Below are positions 1-9,689 of a stretch of 64,000 nucleotides of DNA, in pieces. Below the pieces are notes generated by a model. That model made no database searches and was not told the DNA's origin. It saw only the letters and a list, made by a program, of their open reading frames with translations. The stretch is from positions 186,001 through 250,000 of the forward strand of contig QANY01006351.1 in NCBI GenBank assembly GCA_003255025.1, written 5' to 3'. The first letter of the stretch is position 1, and the number at the start of each line of letters is the position of its first letter. The DNA is from Datisca glomerata. Its lineage: Eukaryota > Streptophyta > Magnoliopsida > Cucurbitales > Datiscaceae. Position numbers and translations under genes: made by a program.

Positions 1-414
1 ATATGAGTTCTTATTAATGATAATTTGCTTTTTGGTTAAAAAAAGAAACGATAATATTGGAGTAGATTATTGAAAGTTGGTTTGGATAAATTTTTAATAG
101 CAAATGAAAAGTTGGTGATGATAAAAATAATATGTCATTTAGATTATACCAATAAAAATATTTCAATTATATTTCTTTAGGGTTATTTTGTAATAATTAA
201 AAAATCATGTCGGTAATCGTTTTCAAAAAAGTAGGGAATCTTCCATTTGTTAATAGATTATTATATTATAGATGAACGACCTCCACACGTTTGTCATTTG
301 AAAACAATATTAATATCATAATTCGTATGGAGTGACGTTCTAGTCTACTCAAACTAGGATTATGGTACTGTGATTACGTAGCCATATTTGCCTTTTACAC
401 TTCCAATTTCTTTC
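1..414. other. AT-rich intergenic DNA upstream of the glycosyltransferase gene
   Basis: There is no reading frame of note and no recognisable mobile element. The stretch is AT-rich and ends at a TATA box, so its right part probably holds the promoter of the gene that follows. I could not identify specific transcription factor sites. Confidence 0.5.
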
Positions 415-420
415 TATAAA
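415..420 (+). promoter_or_regulatory. TATA box of the UGT89-like gene
   Basis: The sequence TATAAA lies in the context tttcTATAAAatgg, 113 bp upstream of the start codon at 528. With the usual ~30-bp TATA-to-start distance, transcription would begin near 445-452 and leave a 5' leader of about 80 nt. The leader is CT-rich with short CA stretches, which is common in plants. This is inferred from spacing only. Confidence 0.6.
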
Positions 421-527
421 ATGGCAATTCAAAAGTGCAAATTTCTGCATATTAATTCATTCATCAACACTGCCTTTCCCCACTTCACCTCGGCGGTGCT
501 ACCAATCATCCGCTAAATCTTTTCGCC

Positions 528-1593
528 ATGACTTCCGATTCCGGCGCACACATCCTCGTATACCCTTACCCTGCTTCTGGTCACATAATACCTTTTCTCG
601 ACCTCACCCAACGGTTGCTCACCCGCGGCTTAACCGTCACGGTTTCGATCACTCCCAACAACGTCTCTCTCCTCCAACCACTGTTATCCAGCCACACGTC
701 CTCCATCCAACCATTAATTCTCTCTCAAATTCATACGAATGGACTTGGCGCAAGCATCAAATCCATGCGGGAGCTTCACTATCCTGAAATAATCCAGTGG
801 TTTAAGTCCCACTCCCACCCTTCCCCTCCTGTAGCCATAATTTCTGATTTCTTCTTGGGTTGGACCCACCAGCTGGGACGCGATCTCGGAGTGCCACGTC
901 TCGTTTTTTCTCCCTCGGGAATGTTTGGCTTGTCCTTATCCCTTTCGTTGTGGCGCGACACGCCGAGAGTTGACGATCCGGAGGACTTGAATTCCGTCGT
1001 GTCGTTTCCAAACATCCCGAATTCTCCCACATACCCGTGGTGGCAAGTCCCTCGTCATTATCGGCATGGGAAAGAAGGAGATCCAGATTGGGAACTGTTC
1101 AGGGAGAACTCGCTGGCTAACTCGGCGAGTTGGGGAGCGGTTTTCAACTCGTTCGCTGAGCTAGAAGGGGTTTATTTCGATCACTTGAAAAAGGAACTTG
1201 GCCATGATAGAGTCTGGGCAGTGGGCCCATTATTGCCTGAAGATGATGATGAAGCGAAGCCAAGCAATCGAGGTGGATCCAGCTCAGTGCCGCTGGACGA
1301 TTTTTTCAACTGGTTAGACGATCAACCAGACACCTCCGTCGTCTACATCGGATTCGGGAGTCGTACTGTACTGACACGTGAGCAAATGGACGTGCTAACC
1401 ACGGCGCTTAAACAAAGTCATGTCCGATTCGTTTTGTGTATAGTTGTAAAGGAGTCCGACGGTCGCCTCGTAGAAGACGACAGCGGCGTTGTTCCTGATG
1501 GGTTCGAGGATCAACTGGGAAGTAGGGGATTTGTGATCAAGGGCTGGGCCCCACAAGTGGCTATACTGAGACACCGAGCTGTGGGCGCTTTTT

Positions 1594-1624
<31 letters not shown>

Positions 1625-1913
1625 AGGGCTCAGTGCCGGCGTGGTGATGTTGACTTGGCCCATGGGTGCTGACCAGTACGGTAATGCTACGTTGTTGGTT
1701 GATCAATTAGGGGCTGCAATTCGAGCTGGAGAGGGAACTGAGAATATTCCCGAGGCAACCACGTTGGCTCAACAACTGGATCACTCGTTGGATAGGACGA
1801 GGCCCGAGTGGACTCGAACGAAAGAGCTGAGTGTGGCAGCCCGAGTTGCTACCAAGGAAGGGAACTCGGAAAAAGATATGGATGAGTTGGTGAAGAATTT
1901 AAATGAGATATAA
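528..1913 (+). CDS. UDP-glycosyltransferase, UGT89B-like (GT1 family)
   Basis: Intact 461-residue cytosolic family-1 glycosyltransferase that should transfer sugar from UDP-sugar to a small acceptor. The N-terminal half has the expected catalytic His19 (in ASGHIIPF) and partner Asp107 (in IISDFFLGW). The 44-residue PSPG donor-binding box runs from Trp340 to Gln383 and contains HCGWNS at 358-363; a final Gln usually goes with UDP-glucose. The stretches GFGSRTVLT, GVVPDGFED and AGVVMLTWPMGADQY resemble the UGT89B group, including Val373 where most families have Pro. UGT89 members glycosylate flavonols and benzoates, so a phenolic acceptor is likely, but the substrate cannot be read from sequence. 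There are no introns, as is common for this family, and the length is normal. The first ATG is 113 bp after a TATA box and opens directly into the conserved N-terminal strand. Confidence 0.93.
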
Positions 1914-2265
1914 AAGTGAGGGAGAGAAGGGCAAGCATGGAGTGATCTGGTCTTCGTAGTTTGTATCGGGATTCAATTTTGCTATTGGCACTTTATAAAA
2001 TCTTAATGGTCTTATAACATTTTGCGTTTATGTTGACGTGACGAGTTATATACACATTTCACGTTAAGTGTACACGTGGGGTGTGGGCCCAAAAATACAA
2101 ATGCCAACAAATACTAACATTTCTCTCTCCACCTCAATTTCCTCCAAAACTCGGATCACACTCCAATGTTAGGATTTTCAGTATTGATACCGGTAATTTA
2201 TTTTTGGTTCACTCTTAGGTATCATTAAATACATAGTACGAGTTTATTAAATATGTGTTAAAATT
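1914..2265. other. 3' flank of the UGT gene; start of repeat-rich DNA
   Basis: No gene is seen. The first ~150 bp probably include the 3' untranslated region. From about 2226 the sequence starts to resemble the degenerate TTCACCAAATA-type repeats that follow. Confidence 0.4.
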
Positions 2266-2665
2266 CGTTATGAATAAATTAATAAATCTTGAAAGAGTTC
2301 ATCAAATACATAATAATGTTCATCAAATATGTAGTGAGGTTAATTAAATACGTAATGAAATTCATCAAATATGTATAAATTAATAATTCTTGGAGGAATT
2401 CACCAAGTACGTAGTGGAGTTCACCAAATATGTAGTGGGGTTCACCGAATATGTAATGAGATTTATCAAATATGTACAAATTAATAAATCTTCGAGGGGT
2501 TCACTAAATACGTACTGGTATTCACCAAATATGTATAGAAGTTCACCAAATACATAATGGGGTTCGTCAAATATGTATAAATTAATAAATATTGGAGAAG
2601 TTCACCAAATACGTAGTGGGGTTCACCAAATACATAATGAGTTTCAACAAATACATATAAATTAT
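2266..2665 (+). repeat. Degenerate short tandem repeats, TTCACCAAATACGTA type, plus orientation
   Basis: Units of about 20 bp (TTCACCAAATACGTAGTGGG and variants) repeat many times, broken at intervals by a longer unit containing AATTAATAATTCTTGGAG. Translation gives only low-complexity frames rich in the repeat itself. The same family recurs at 3655-4355, 8510-9210 and 9540-9680. Confidence 0.8.
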
Positions 2666-2708
2666 AAAATAAAATGATAAACTAACATTGTGGATTATAC
2701 GTGTTTGT

Positions 2709-3178
2709 AAAACTGATAAATAGGATTTACCGACTACATCACGACATGTAATTATACATGGTTAAAATTCGTCTCTTTTAATACTCTTATACTGACGAGT
2801 CGCCATTCATAAATGGCGTTTGGAGTCCAACTGATCCATTTTGGACCTTAAACGCCACTGACGTTTGGCTTAGATTTAATAAAATATATTTATATGCTTA
2901 TAAATTAAAATTTAAAAAGTGTGAAAATGGTTAAATCGATTAAGTGTATAATGATTAAGTACTTAAAAATGACTAAGTGCACTACTAAGTGACAAAAAAT
3001 GTACATAAAAGTGATAAAATTGTTTAAAATATTACTAAGTGAATGAATATTGCTAAGTACGTGAAAATACCTAAGTGCATGAAAATATGACTAAGTGACA
3101 AAAAAAGTAAGTACATAAAAATCGATAAATAGGATTTACTGGCCATCCTAACATCACGACATATAATTATATATGGTG
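2709..3178 (+). repeat. Pair of ~55-bp direct repeats around an AAGTGTGAAAATG-type array
   Basis: GATAAATAGGATTTAC followed by ATCACGACATRTAATTATA occurs at about 2709-2763 and again at about 3120-3178. Between them, 2890-3120 carries short degenerate repeats of the type AAGTG(n)GAAAATGACT, related to the long array at 7480-8480. The arrangement suggests an old insertion with duplicated ends or a duplicated transposon subterminal region. Confidence 0.55.
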
Positions 3179-3654
3179 ATAACATGTCTTGCTCGATACT
3201 TGTCATAAAAGCACAACATTATGAATGACAACTTTTAACGCGCTTATGAATATGTTCTTATGCTTCGGGAATCTTTACTTAATCTAATAAAATCACAAAA
3301 ACATAATCAAAGAATATGTTCTTATGTGTTTATGAATAAGTGTTCAATTGTTTTAACAATTAATTACTTAATTCAAATCTAATTTAAAATATAAATGAAT
3401 GTACTTAACGTTCGCATTGAAACATTGAGAATATTCGAAAACTGAATTTGTTGAAAAATCACTGTAAAAATGTCTGAAAAACCATTGTATTGATGCAAAA
3501 CCGCCGAAAAACAACAAAACCATCTCAAATTAGAAAAATCGCCAAAAACCACCGGTATAGGGGCGTGAACCGCCAGTATAGGTTACAAAAATCGCCACTA
3601 TTTTTTAGAAAATTGTTGGTATATGTTAGAGAAACCGCCGGTACAAAGGGAATC

Positions 3655-4355
3655 TTGATGGGTTCACCAAAAATTATAAATTCATTTTTTTACAGGTTCA
3701 CCAAATATGTGTTGGGATTCATAAAATACGTAGTGTGGTTTACCAAATACATAATAGAGTTCACCAAACATGTATAAATTAATAATTCTTAGAGAGGTTT
3801 ATCAAAATATCTACTGGGGTTCACCAAATACGTAGTGATGTTCACCAAATACGTACAAAATTAATAATTCTTCAAGGGGTTTCCCAAAAATGACTTCATA
3901 CATATTTGGTGACGCAATTGGTGAACCCTAGTATATATTTGGTGAACCCCTCCAAAAAATTATTAATTTATACGTATTTGGTGAATCTCATTACATATTT
4001 GGTGAAACTCACTATGTATTTGGTGAACCACAGTACATATTTTGTGAATCTCCTCCAAGAATTATTAATTTATACGTATTTGGTGAACCTCACTATATTT
4101 TTAGTGAACCCTTTCAAAATTATTAATTTATATGTATTTGGTGAATCTCATTACGTAGTAGGTATTTGGTGAACCACTCCTAGATTTATTAATTAATATG
4201 TTGGTGAACCTCATTACGCATTTAGTGAATCCATGTACATATGTGGTGAACTCCTATAAGATTTATTAATTTGTACGTATTTGATGAACTACAGTACATA
4301 TTTGGTGAACTCCTATTATATATTTGGTGAACCCTAACATGTATTTGGTGAACAA
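3655..4355. repeat. Head-to-head inverted arrays of TTCACCAAATA repeats
   Basis: From 3655 to about 3885 the repeats read TTCACCAAATACG on the plus strand. From about 3905 to 4355 they read TACGTATTTGGTGAAC, the reverse complement. The longer unit with AATTAATAATTCTT is also present in both arms (3841-3883 against 3941-3985). A transcript across the centre near 3895 could fold into a long imperfect hairpin. Such inverted short-repeat blocks are typical of subterminal regions of DNA transposons, but I found no clear terminal inverted repeat. Confidence 0.75.
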
Positions 4356-4589
4356 AAAAAAAATTGTTGGCATTAATGCCGGGGATAAACCTTTGGCATT
4401 GTAAACTTTTCCCCAAATCTCATCCCTCTTTTTTTCAAACCTACTTTTTCTACTAGGAACCCTCTCCAATGTTGGAAATTTTTTTCCAGCTTTGATGCTG
4501 GATTAATCTGACCGTATGATCTGGCCAGTTTAATCACAGCCTTAGATTCGTTAAGGAGTGGATTACCGGTTCAATATGTAGCCCACTCC
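4356..4589. other. Possible end of the left repeat module
   Basis: Directly after the minus-oriented repeats comes an A-run, then AATTGTTGGCATTAATGCCG and a GC-richer stretch. Similar sequence follows the repeats of the right module at 9677-9820 (CATTCATGCCGGGAAAAACC and onward), so this may be a shared element end. No gene is seen. Confidence 0.35.
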
Positions 4590-5217
4590 CATCTGCTTCT
4601 TCTACTTCCAGCTTCTCCTTTCCCCATTTCTCTCATTCAACTTCAAATCTAGGGCACGTGAACATCCTCTAGATCGAAGGCTCTGGCTCCGTCACCGTTG
4701 GGGCTAACCCGTTAGAAACACCTCCCACAATCTTTGACCCTACACCGTCAACTCCTCTTCTGGTGAGCTCTCCTCCTCTAGTTTCACCACCTCAGGCAAC
4801 TTCACTGCCTACAACACCTCGACCGCTACTCCGCCTTCAGCAACTCCACCAGTGATGGTTCCTCTTTTGGTAGTGCCACCACCATCACCACTCGCATATC
4901 CCCTAGCTGAGGTTCTAGCTCCCACACTGATCAAGAAGAAGACCCTCACTCCGTCGCCTCTAGCGTTGAAAAATCCATGGATTCAGATCAGGGAAAGCTT
5001 TTCATTGGTGGGATTTCATAAGAGACTTCTGAGAACAAGCTCACTGACTACTTCAAAAACTATGGGGATGTTTTATAGATCCTTGTGAGGAGGGATAAGA
5101 TTACTGGTAGATCCATTTATCCTTAGGTTTGTTGTCTTTATAGATCCCTCTGTCCTTGATCAGGTTCTTCATGACAAACACACCATCCATGGTAGAATGG
5201 TGAGGAAACCCTCTTGA
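4590..5217 (+). pseudogene. Fragment of an hnRNP-type RNA-binding (RRM) protein gene, 5' part
   Basis: From the ATG at 4977 the frame reads MDSDQGKLFIGGIS, then a stop where plant hnRNP1/Musashi-like proteins have Trp, then ETSENKLTDYFKNYGDV, a second stop, and LVRRDKITGRS. After a frameshift near 5105-5125 a shifted frame continues FVVFIDPSVLDQVLHDKHT to about 5215. This is most of one RRM: RNP2 (KLFIGGI) is recognisable and RNP1 is lost at the frameshift. The upstream part (4590-4976) is CT-rich and Ser/Thr/Pro-coding in broken frames and may be the 5' untranslated or upstream exon region of the source gene. At least two nonsense codons and a frameshift rule out function. It lies in the same orientation as the two gene fragments downstream. 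Confidence 0.8.
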
Positions 5218-6001
5218 TTTTGTTTTGAGCTTATTGACATAGCATTAAGAGTTAGTTTATAATTAATGGATAACCATTTACTTTTTTTCATTTTTTGGTG
5301 ATAATGTTAGGAAATTTGAGACACTTTAAATTTTGTAACTTCGATTTCGTTTTATGGATATTAAATTTATTTTTGATGTTATTGTCTGGTGGAGTCGTTA
5401 AAAACGCATTCTATTCATTAACATTTTGTTGCTCTATTTTATTTTTACATAAGAACAAAATGATGTAATATACCATGGAACGTTAAATATCCTAGTCCTT
5501 TGTTCAGGGAAATGTATTCCCCTATCAAAATATATATATGATAAATCAATGGTCTTTGAATTTCTTTAATTCTCACTACGGTTGTTCATTACTTGATTAC
5601 GTTGGTGATATATAGTATTTACTTTACAGTAAATAGATGAATGCCCTTAATCCTCTGCTCTAGTATGGAACCATTGGTTATTAGTATGAGATGTATACCC
5701 TTAGGCATATTACTTTCTCAGGTTGATGCACCTGTTACTTTGATTTTATGAGTATGTGGAAAGATTAATGTCAAAGATAATATATAGTACTCATGTATAA
5801 GAGATTATAATATAGTACCTATACTAAGTAAAGATTAGTGAAGAGACATTTTATAAACTTCTAAAAGTATTGGCAACATAAGATATCTACGTGAAAAGTA
5901 TATTACTTTTGTTCCATACTTAATTATACTATATGGTTTATTTCTTTTATGATATTAATTTATTAAAAAAGTAAACATAAATAAATTTGTTTCATGTGTA
6001 G
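5218..6001. other. AT-rich spacer between gene fragments
   Basis: No coding similarity is seen. It is intron-like in composition. The last bases (TTTCATGTGTAG) look like a splice acceptor belonging to the transporter exon that follows. Confidence 0.4.
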
Positions 6002-6394
6002 CTATTCAACAATTACATGGGTGGGGTCTTTGAGTAGAGAAAGAATAGATAATGTGAGTCATGCATGCAAAAGTACAAGTACAACTGATTACATGTTCAG
6101 AGTATTCAATGCATTAGGTAAAATCTCATTTTCATTTGTTGGACATGCTGTTGCTTTAGAGATTCAAGCCATAATTCCTTCTACTCCTGATAAGCCTTCC
6201 AAAATTCTCATGTGGAAAGGTGCAATTGATGCTTATTTCATCAATGTTATTTGCTATTTCTTTGTGGCTCTCATTGGCTATTGGGCTTTTGGCCGAGATG
6301 TTGATGATAATGTTCTCATGAATCTAAAGAGACCCGATGGCTCATTGCCTCTGTTAATTTAATGGTTGTTGTTCATGTCATTGATAGCTATCAA
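6002..6394 (+). pseudogene. Single-exon fragment of an LHT-type amino acid transporter
   Basis: The frame reads YSTITWVGSLSRERIDNVSH and on through FRVFNALGKISFSFVGHAVA, ICYFFVALIGYWAFGRDV and NVLMNLKRP, matching the middle of LYSINE HISTIDINE TRANSPORTER proteins (AAAP family, plasma-membrane proton symporters). The fragment keeps about three of the usual ~10-11 membrane helices. It begins after an AG acceptor at 6000-6001 and ends at a GT donor at 6395, so it is one captured exon. A one-base deletion near 6335 shifts the frame; the alternative frame continues WLIASVNLMVVVHVIDSYQ to the donor. Neither upstream nor downstream LHT exons are present, so it is dead as a transporter. Confidence 0.85.
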
Positions 6395-6950
6395 GTAATT
6401 AAATTCATGGCCTTCCTTTTCTTGATCTTATACATGCATATTCACGTACATGTACATACATATATACATATGATATTCCGTTCTATGAATATTTTATTAA
6501 AGATAAGATTGTAAACATAAAATATTTATTTTAGTATATAGATATTTTAGCTAGGGGTACAATGTTTGTAAAAACTAATGTATTATATATACTTGTTGGT
6601 AAATTAAAAGTAATTTAGTAAATCATTATATATATGCTTAATCTTGTGAAATTCACTTTGCAAGTAGAGTTTCCTATATGCTAAAATGTGAAATTCACTT
6701 TGCAATTGCAGTTTGAAATTTGATTTCTTTCTGAACTGACGTTTCAAACCTTAACAAAATATCCCCAATCACTACATGGTTGAAGTCTCAGTATGAGAAT
6801 ATATGCATTAATCTTTTCTTCATTGCTATAGTTTGAAGGATAATTCATTTTTAAGTTGAGCTTTCTGTGTATTTCATGTTTGATAAAAATGCAACTTAGC
6901 TATAAAGTGATAAGTAACATGATATGTGACTTTGACCATATGAATTGTAG
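6395..6950. other. AT-rich spacer between gene fragments
   Basis: No coding region is recognised. A short phrase, GTGAAATTCACTTTGCAA, occurs twice (near 6647 and 6688). The end (TGAATTGTAG, 6941-6950) acts as the acceptor of the WRKY exon. Confidence 0.4.
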
Positions 6951-7064
6951 AAACTGTTATCAATGTCCAGTTGAAAGATGCCCTATGAAAAAGAGAGTCA
7001 AAAGAGATGGAGAGGAAGCAAGATATGTGATTACAATGTTCGAGTGGTCCATATCCATGATAGA
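6951..7064 (+). pseudogene. Last-exon fragment of a WRKY transcription factor (group IIc, WRKY50/51-like)
   Basis: After the acceptor ending at 6950 the exon reads, with Arg split across the intron, NCYQCPVERCPMKKRVKRDG then EEARYVITMFE. This is the C-terminal half of a WRKY DNA-binding domain, starting exactly at the conserved phase-2 R-type intron. Both zinc-ligand Cys (C-X4-C) are present. A one-base deletion at the Gly codon (near 7044) shifts the frame; the shifted frame restores V-H-I-H, the C-terminal His-X-His pair. The exon with WRKYGQK is absent. The gene is broken both by the missing exons and by the frameshift. Confidence 0.8.
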
Positions 7065-7479
7065 TCCTTTTAGTTCTTTCTTCTTATTCCTCCTCACTTT
7101 TCCCGAATTTTTGGAGTTTTCTTTTTCTAGCTATGAGCTTCTAATGCTCTTAAGTAGCTGCGTTTGAGCTATGGTTCTATCAATCTTCATTCTCTTCTTG
7201 TTTACTACTTCCGAGTAAATGATGGATTAACAGTAACCATTATAACCAGATAAGTTTAAAACAATACAAAAAAAATAAGGAAATGCCTTTTTTGTGAAGT
7301 GTTGGAATGGATTGAAATCCATCATTTATTTCTTCTGATAATTGTATCTCACTTCAAAACATATTGCCAGGTTGGTATATCATATAGGCAGAGATGTATA
7401 TGAAATAAATACAGTAAAAAAGAATTATTTATGATTCTACATTTGAATAATTCTTAAACGGTATATATTTTATTATAAA
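7065..7479. other. Unassigned DNA after the WRKY fragment
   Basis: T-rich and then AT-rich sequence with no recognisable gene. Part may be the 3' untranslated region of the captured WRKY gene. Confidence 0.35.
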
Positions 7480-8500
7480 AGTGTATAAAGTATGGCTAAG
7501 TCTATAAACTAGGTTAAGTTGTGAAAATGATCGAATCACGAACATAAGTATTTGTATGTACAAAGTGTGTAAAAATAACTAAATTTATCAAAACTAAGTA
7601 CATTAAAATGGACAAATGTGTGAAAATGACCGAGTATGTGAAAATGATTAAATGTTTAAAAATTACCATATGTATGAAAATAGTTAAGTGTGTAAAAATA
7701 GGTCAGTAAAAATAATTAAGTGTGTGAAAATAGCTAAGCAAATGAAAATGTCATGTACATGAAAATGACTAAGAATATAAAAATGGCTAAGCATGATTAA
7801 ATGTGTGAAAAAGATAAATGCAAGGCATAATTTTATCAAAGGGGGAGAGAGATCAAGAATTTATAAGTACATAAAAGGCAAAGTTGTGTGAAATAAATAT
7901 GTATGCCTAAGTGTGAAATTATGGCTAAGTGCATAAGAATAACTAAGTGTATCAAAACAAGTATATAAAAATCACAAAGTGTGAGAAAACTATTGAGTGA
8001 ATGAAAAATGCTACATGCATGTGAAAATGAGAAAATGACCAAGTGTATGAAAATGGCTAAGGGTATGAAAATGGCTAAGGGTGTGAAAATGACCAAGTGT
8101 GTAAAAATAATTAAAAGTGTGAAAAGGACTAAGTGTATCAAAACACTTGTTTGAAAAGTGTTACGTTGTGAAAATGACTAAGTACATGAAAATAGCTAAG
8201 TTTCATCAAAACAAGTACATGAAAATGGCAAAATGGAGAAGATTACTAAGTGAATGAAAATTGCTAAGTGTATGTAGTAAATTATAAAAATGACTAAGTT
8301 TATGTGAAAATGCCTAAGTGCATGAAAATATGACTGAGTGCATGAAAATAGTTAAGTATATCAAAGCAAGTACATGAAAATGCCAAAGTGTGACAAAATT
8401 ACTATGCACATGAAAATATGTCTAAGTTTATAAAAATGATTAAGTTGTGAAAATGATCAAGTCACAAAAATGACTATTTGCATATAAGTTGGTAAGTGTG
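7480..8500 (+). repeat. Degenerate AAGTGTGTGAAAATG-type short repeat array
   Basis: About 1 kb of loosely repeated units of 15-25 bp such as AAGTGTGTGAAAATGGCTA, AAGTACATGAAAATGGC and AAGTGTATCAAAACAAG. The spacing is irregular, so it is a degenerate minisatellite rather than a satellite. Related units occur at 2890-3130 in the left module. Confidence 0.75.
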
Positions 8501-8509
8501 TAACAAATT

Positions 8510-9210
8510 CTTGAGGGGTTCATCAAAATTTAAAAATTCATCTTTTTAGAGGGGTTCACAAAAAATGCACAAGTGTTCACTAAATATGTACTAGAATTCA
8601 CTAAATATAAAGTGAAATTCACCAAATACATACAAAATTAATAATTCTTGGAGTGATTAATCAAATATGTACTGGGGTTCATAAAATATATATAAGAGTT
8701 CACCAAATATATATCGGGATTCACCAAATAAGTAAAAAATTAATAATTATTAGATGAGTTCATTAGATATGTACTGGAGTTTACCAAATATGTATAGGGG
8801 TTCATCAAATATGTACTGTGGTTCACCAAAAAATGTATAAAATGTTCACCAAATATGTAGAAAGTCATTTTGTACATATTTGGTGAACCCGGTACATATT
8901 TGGTGAATCCATATACATATTTGTTGAATTTCTCTAAGAATTATTAATTTTTATGTATTTGGTGAACCCTACTACATTAGGGGTTCACCAAATACGTACA
9001 AAATTAAAAATTCTTAGAGGGGTTCACTAAATATATATAAAGGTTCACCAATATGTACAAAGCCTCACCAAATATTTAGTGGAGTTCACCAAATACGTAC
9101 ACAATTAATAATTCTTGGAGGGGTCAATCAAATATGTACTGGTGTTTACCAAATATGTACATGAGTTCATTAAATATATACTGTGATTCACCAAATATGA
9201 ATCCAATTGA
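8510..9210. repeat. TTCACCAAATA repeats, mixed orientation, right module
   Basis: Plus-oriented units run from 8510 to about 8870, minus-oriented units (TACATATTTGGTGAACC) from about 8875 to 8965, and plus-oriented units again from 8980 to about 9205. The longer unit with AATTAATAATTCTT recurs throughout. The family and layout match 3655-4355. Confidence 0.75.
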
Positions 9211-9375
9211 TAGATTTAATTGATTATTATCAATTAATTTATCAATTTATTTTTATTTACTAATTATCCAATAATTCGAAAATAATAAACTAATTAATTT
9301 TAATATATATAATCACACTTAACTAATAAAGTAACATCACTCATTATATATAGGTGTATGAGATAATTGGCACCC
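9195..9375 (-). mobile_element. Fragment of a copia LTR, minus orientation, inserted in the repeats
   Basis: The sequence from ATCCAATTGATAGATTTAAT to TATATATAGGTGTATGAG resembles the reverse complement of 38340-38500, inside the 3' LTR of the copia element at 31171-39165. Similarity starts at the CAATTGATAAATTAATTGAT-type block and fades near the GGCACC motif. It may belong to a related subfamily; the following 9376-9540 could be more of the same LTR but is not matched here. Confidence 0.55.
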
Positions 9376-9539
9376 AAAGACTCCCATGCCTTTCTTGTTC
9401 CACTAGTTAGGAGAGAAAATTCTCAGATGGTTGGTCACCAGGGACTTCAACACAGTTAGGTTCTCAAGCGAAAAACTTGGTGGAAGACAATTATCTGGGA
9501 GGGTTCTGCAGGATTTTCATAATTGTATTGAAATTTTTG

Positions 9540-9680
9540 CTTTGGTGAACCTAGAACATATTTAGTGAACCCTGATACATATTTGGTAAACTTCTATACA
9601 TATTTCGTGAACCCTTCTAAGATTTATTAATTTTGTACATATTTAGTGATATCCTAGTTCATATTTAGTGAACCCAAAAA
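9540..9680 (-). repeat. Minus-oriented TTCACCAAATA repeats closing the right module
   Basis: Five or so units of the type GGTGAACC(n)ACATATTTAGTGAACC lie here, followed by an A-rich stretch and GC-richer sequence like that after the left module. The repeats are more degenerate than at 3905-4355. Confidence 0.6.
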
Positions 9681-9689
9681 TAAAAAATT

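Noticed and set aside
779..1706. Open minus-strand frames across the glycosyltransferase gene
   Set aside because: They are antisense shadows of an intact, well-conserved coding region and match no protein.
2266..4470. Small open frames made of repeated Tyr/Leu/Phe/Val residues
   Set aside because: They are translations of the TTCACCAAATA repeats, equally open on both strands.
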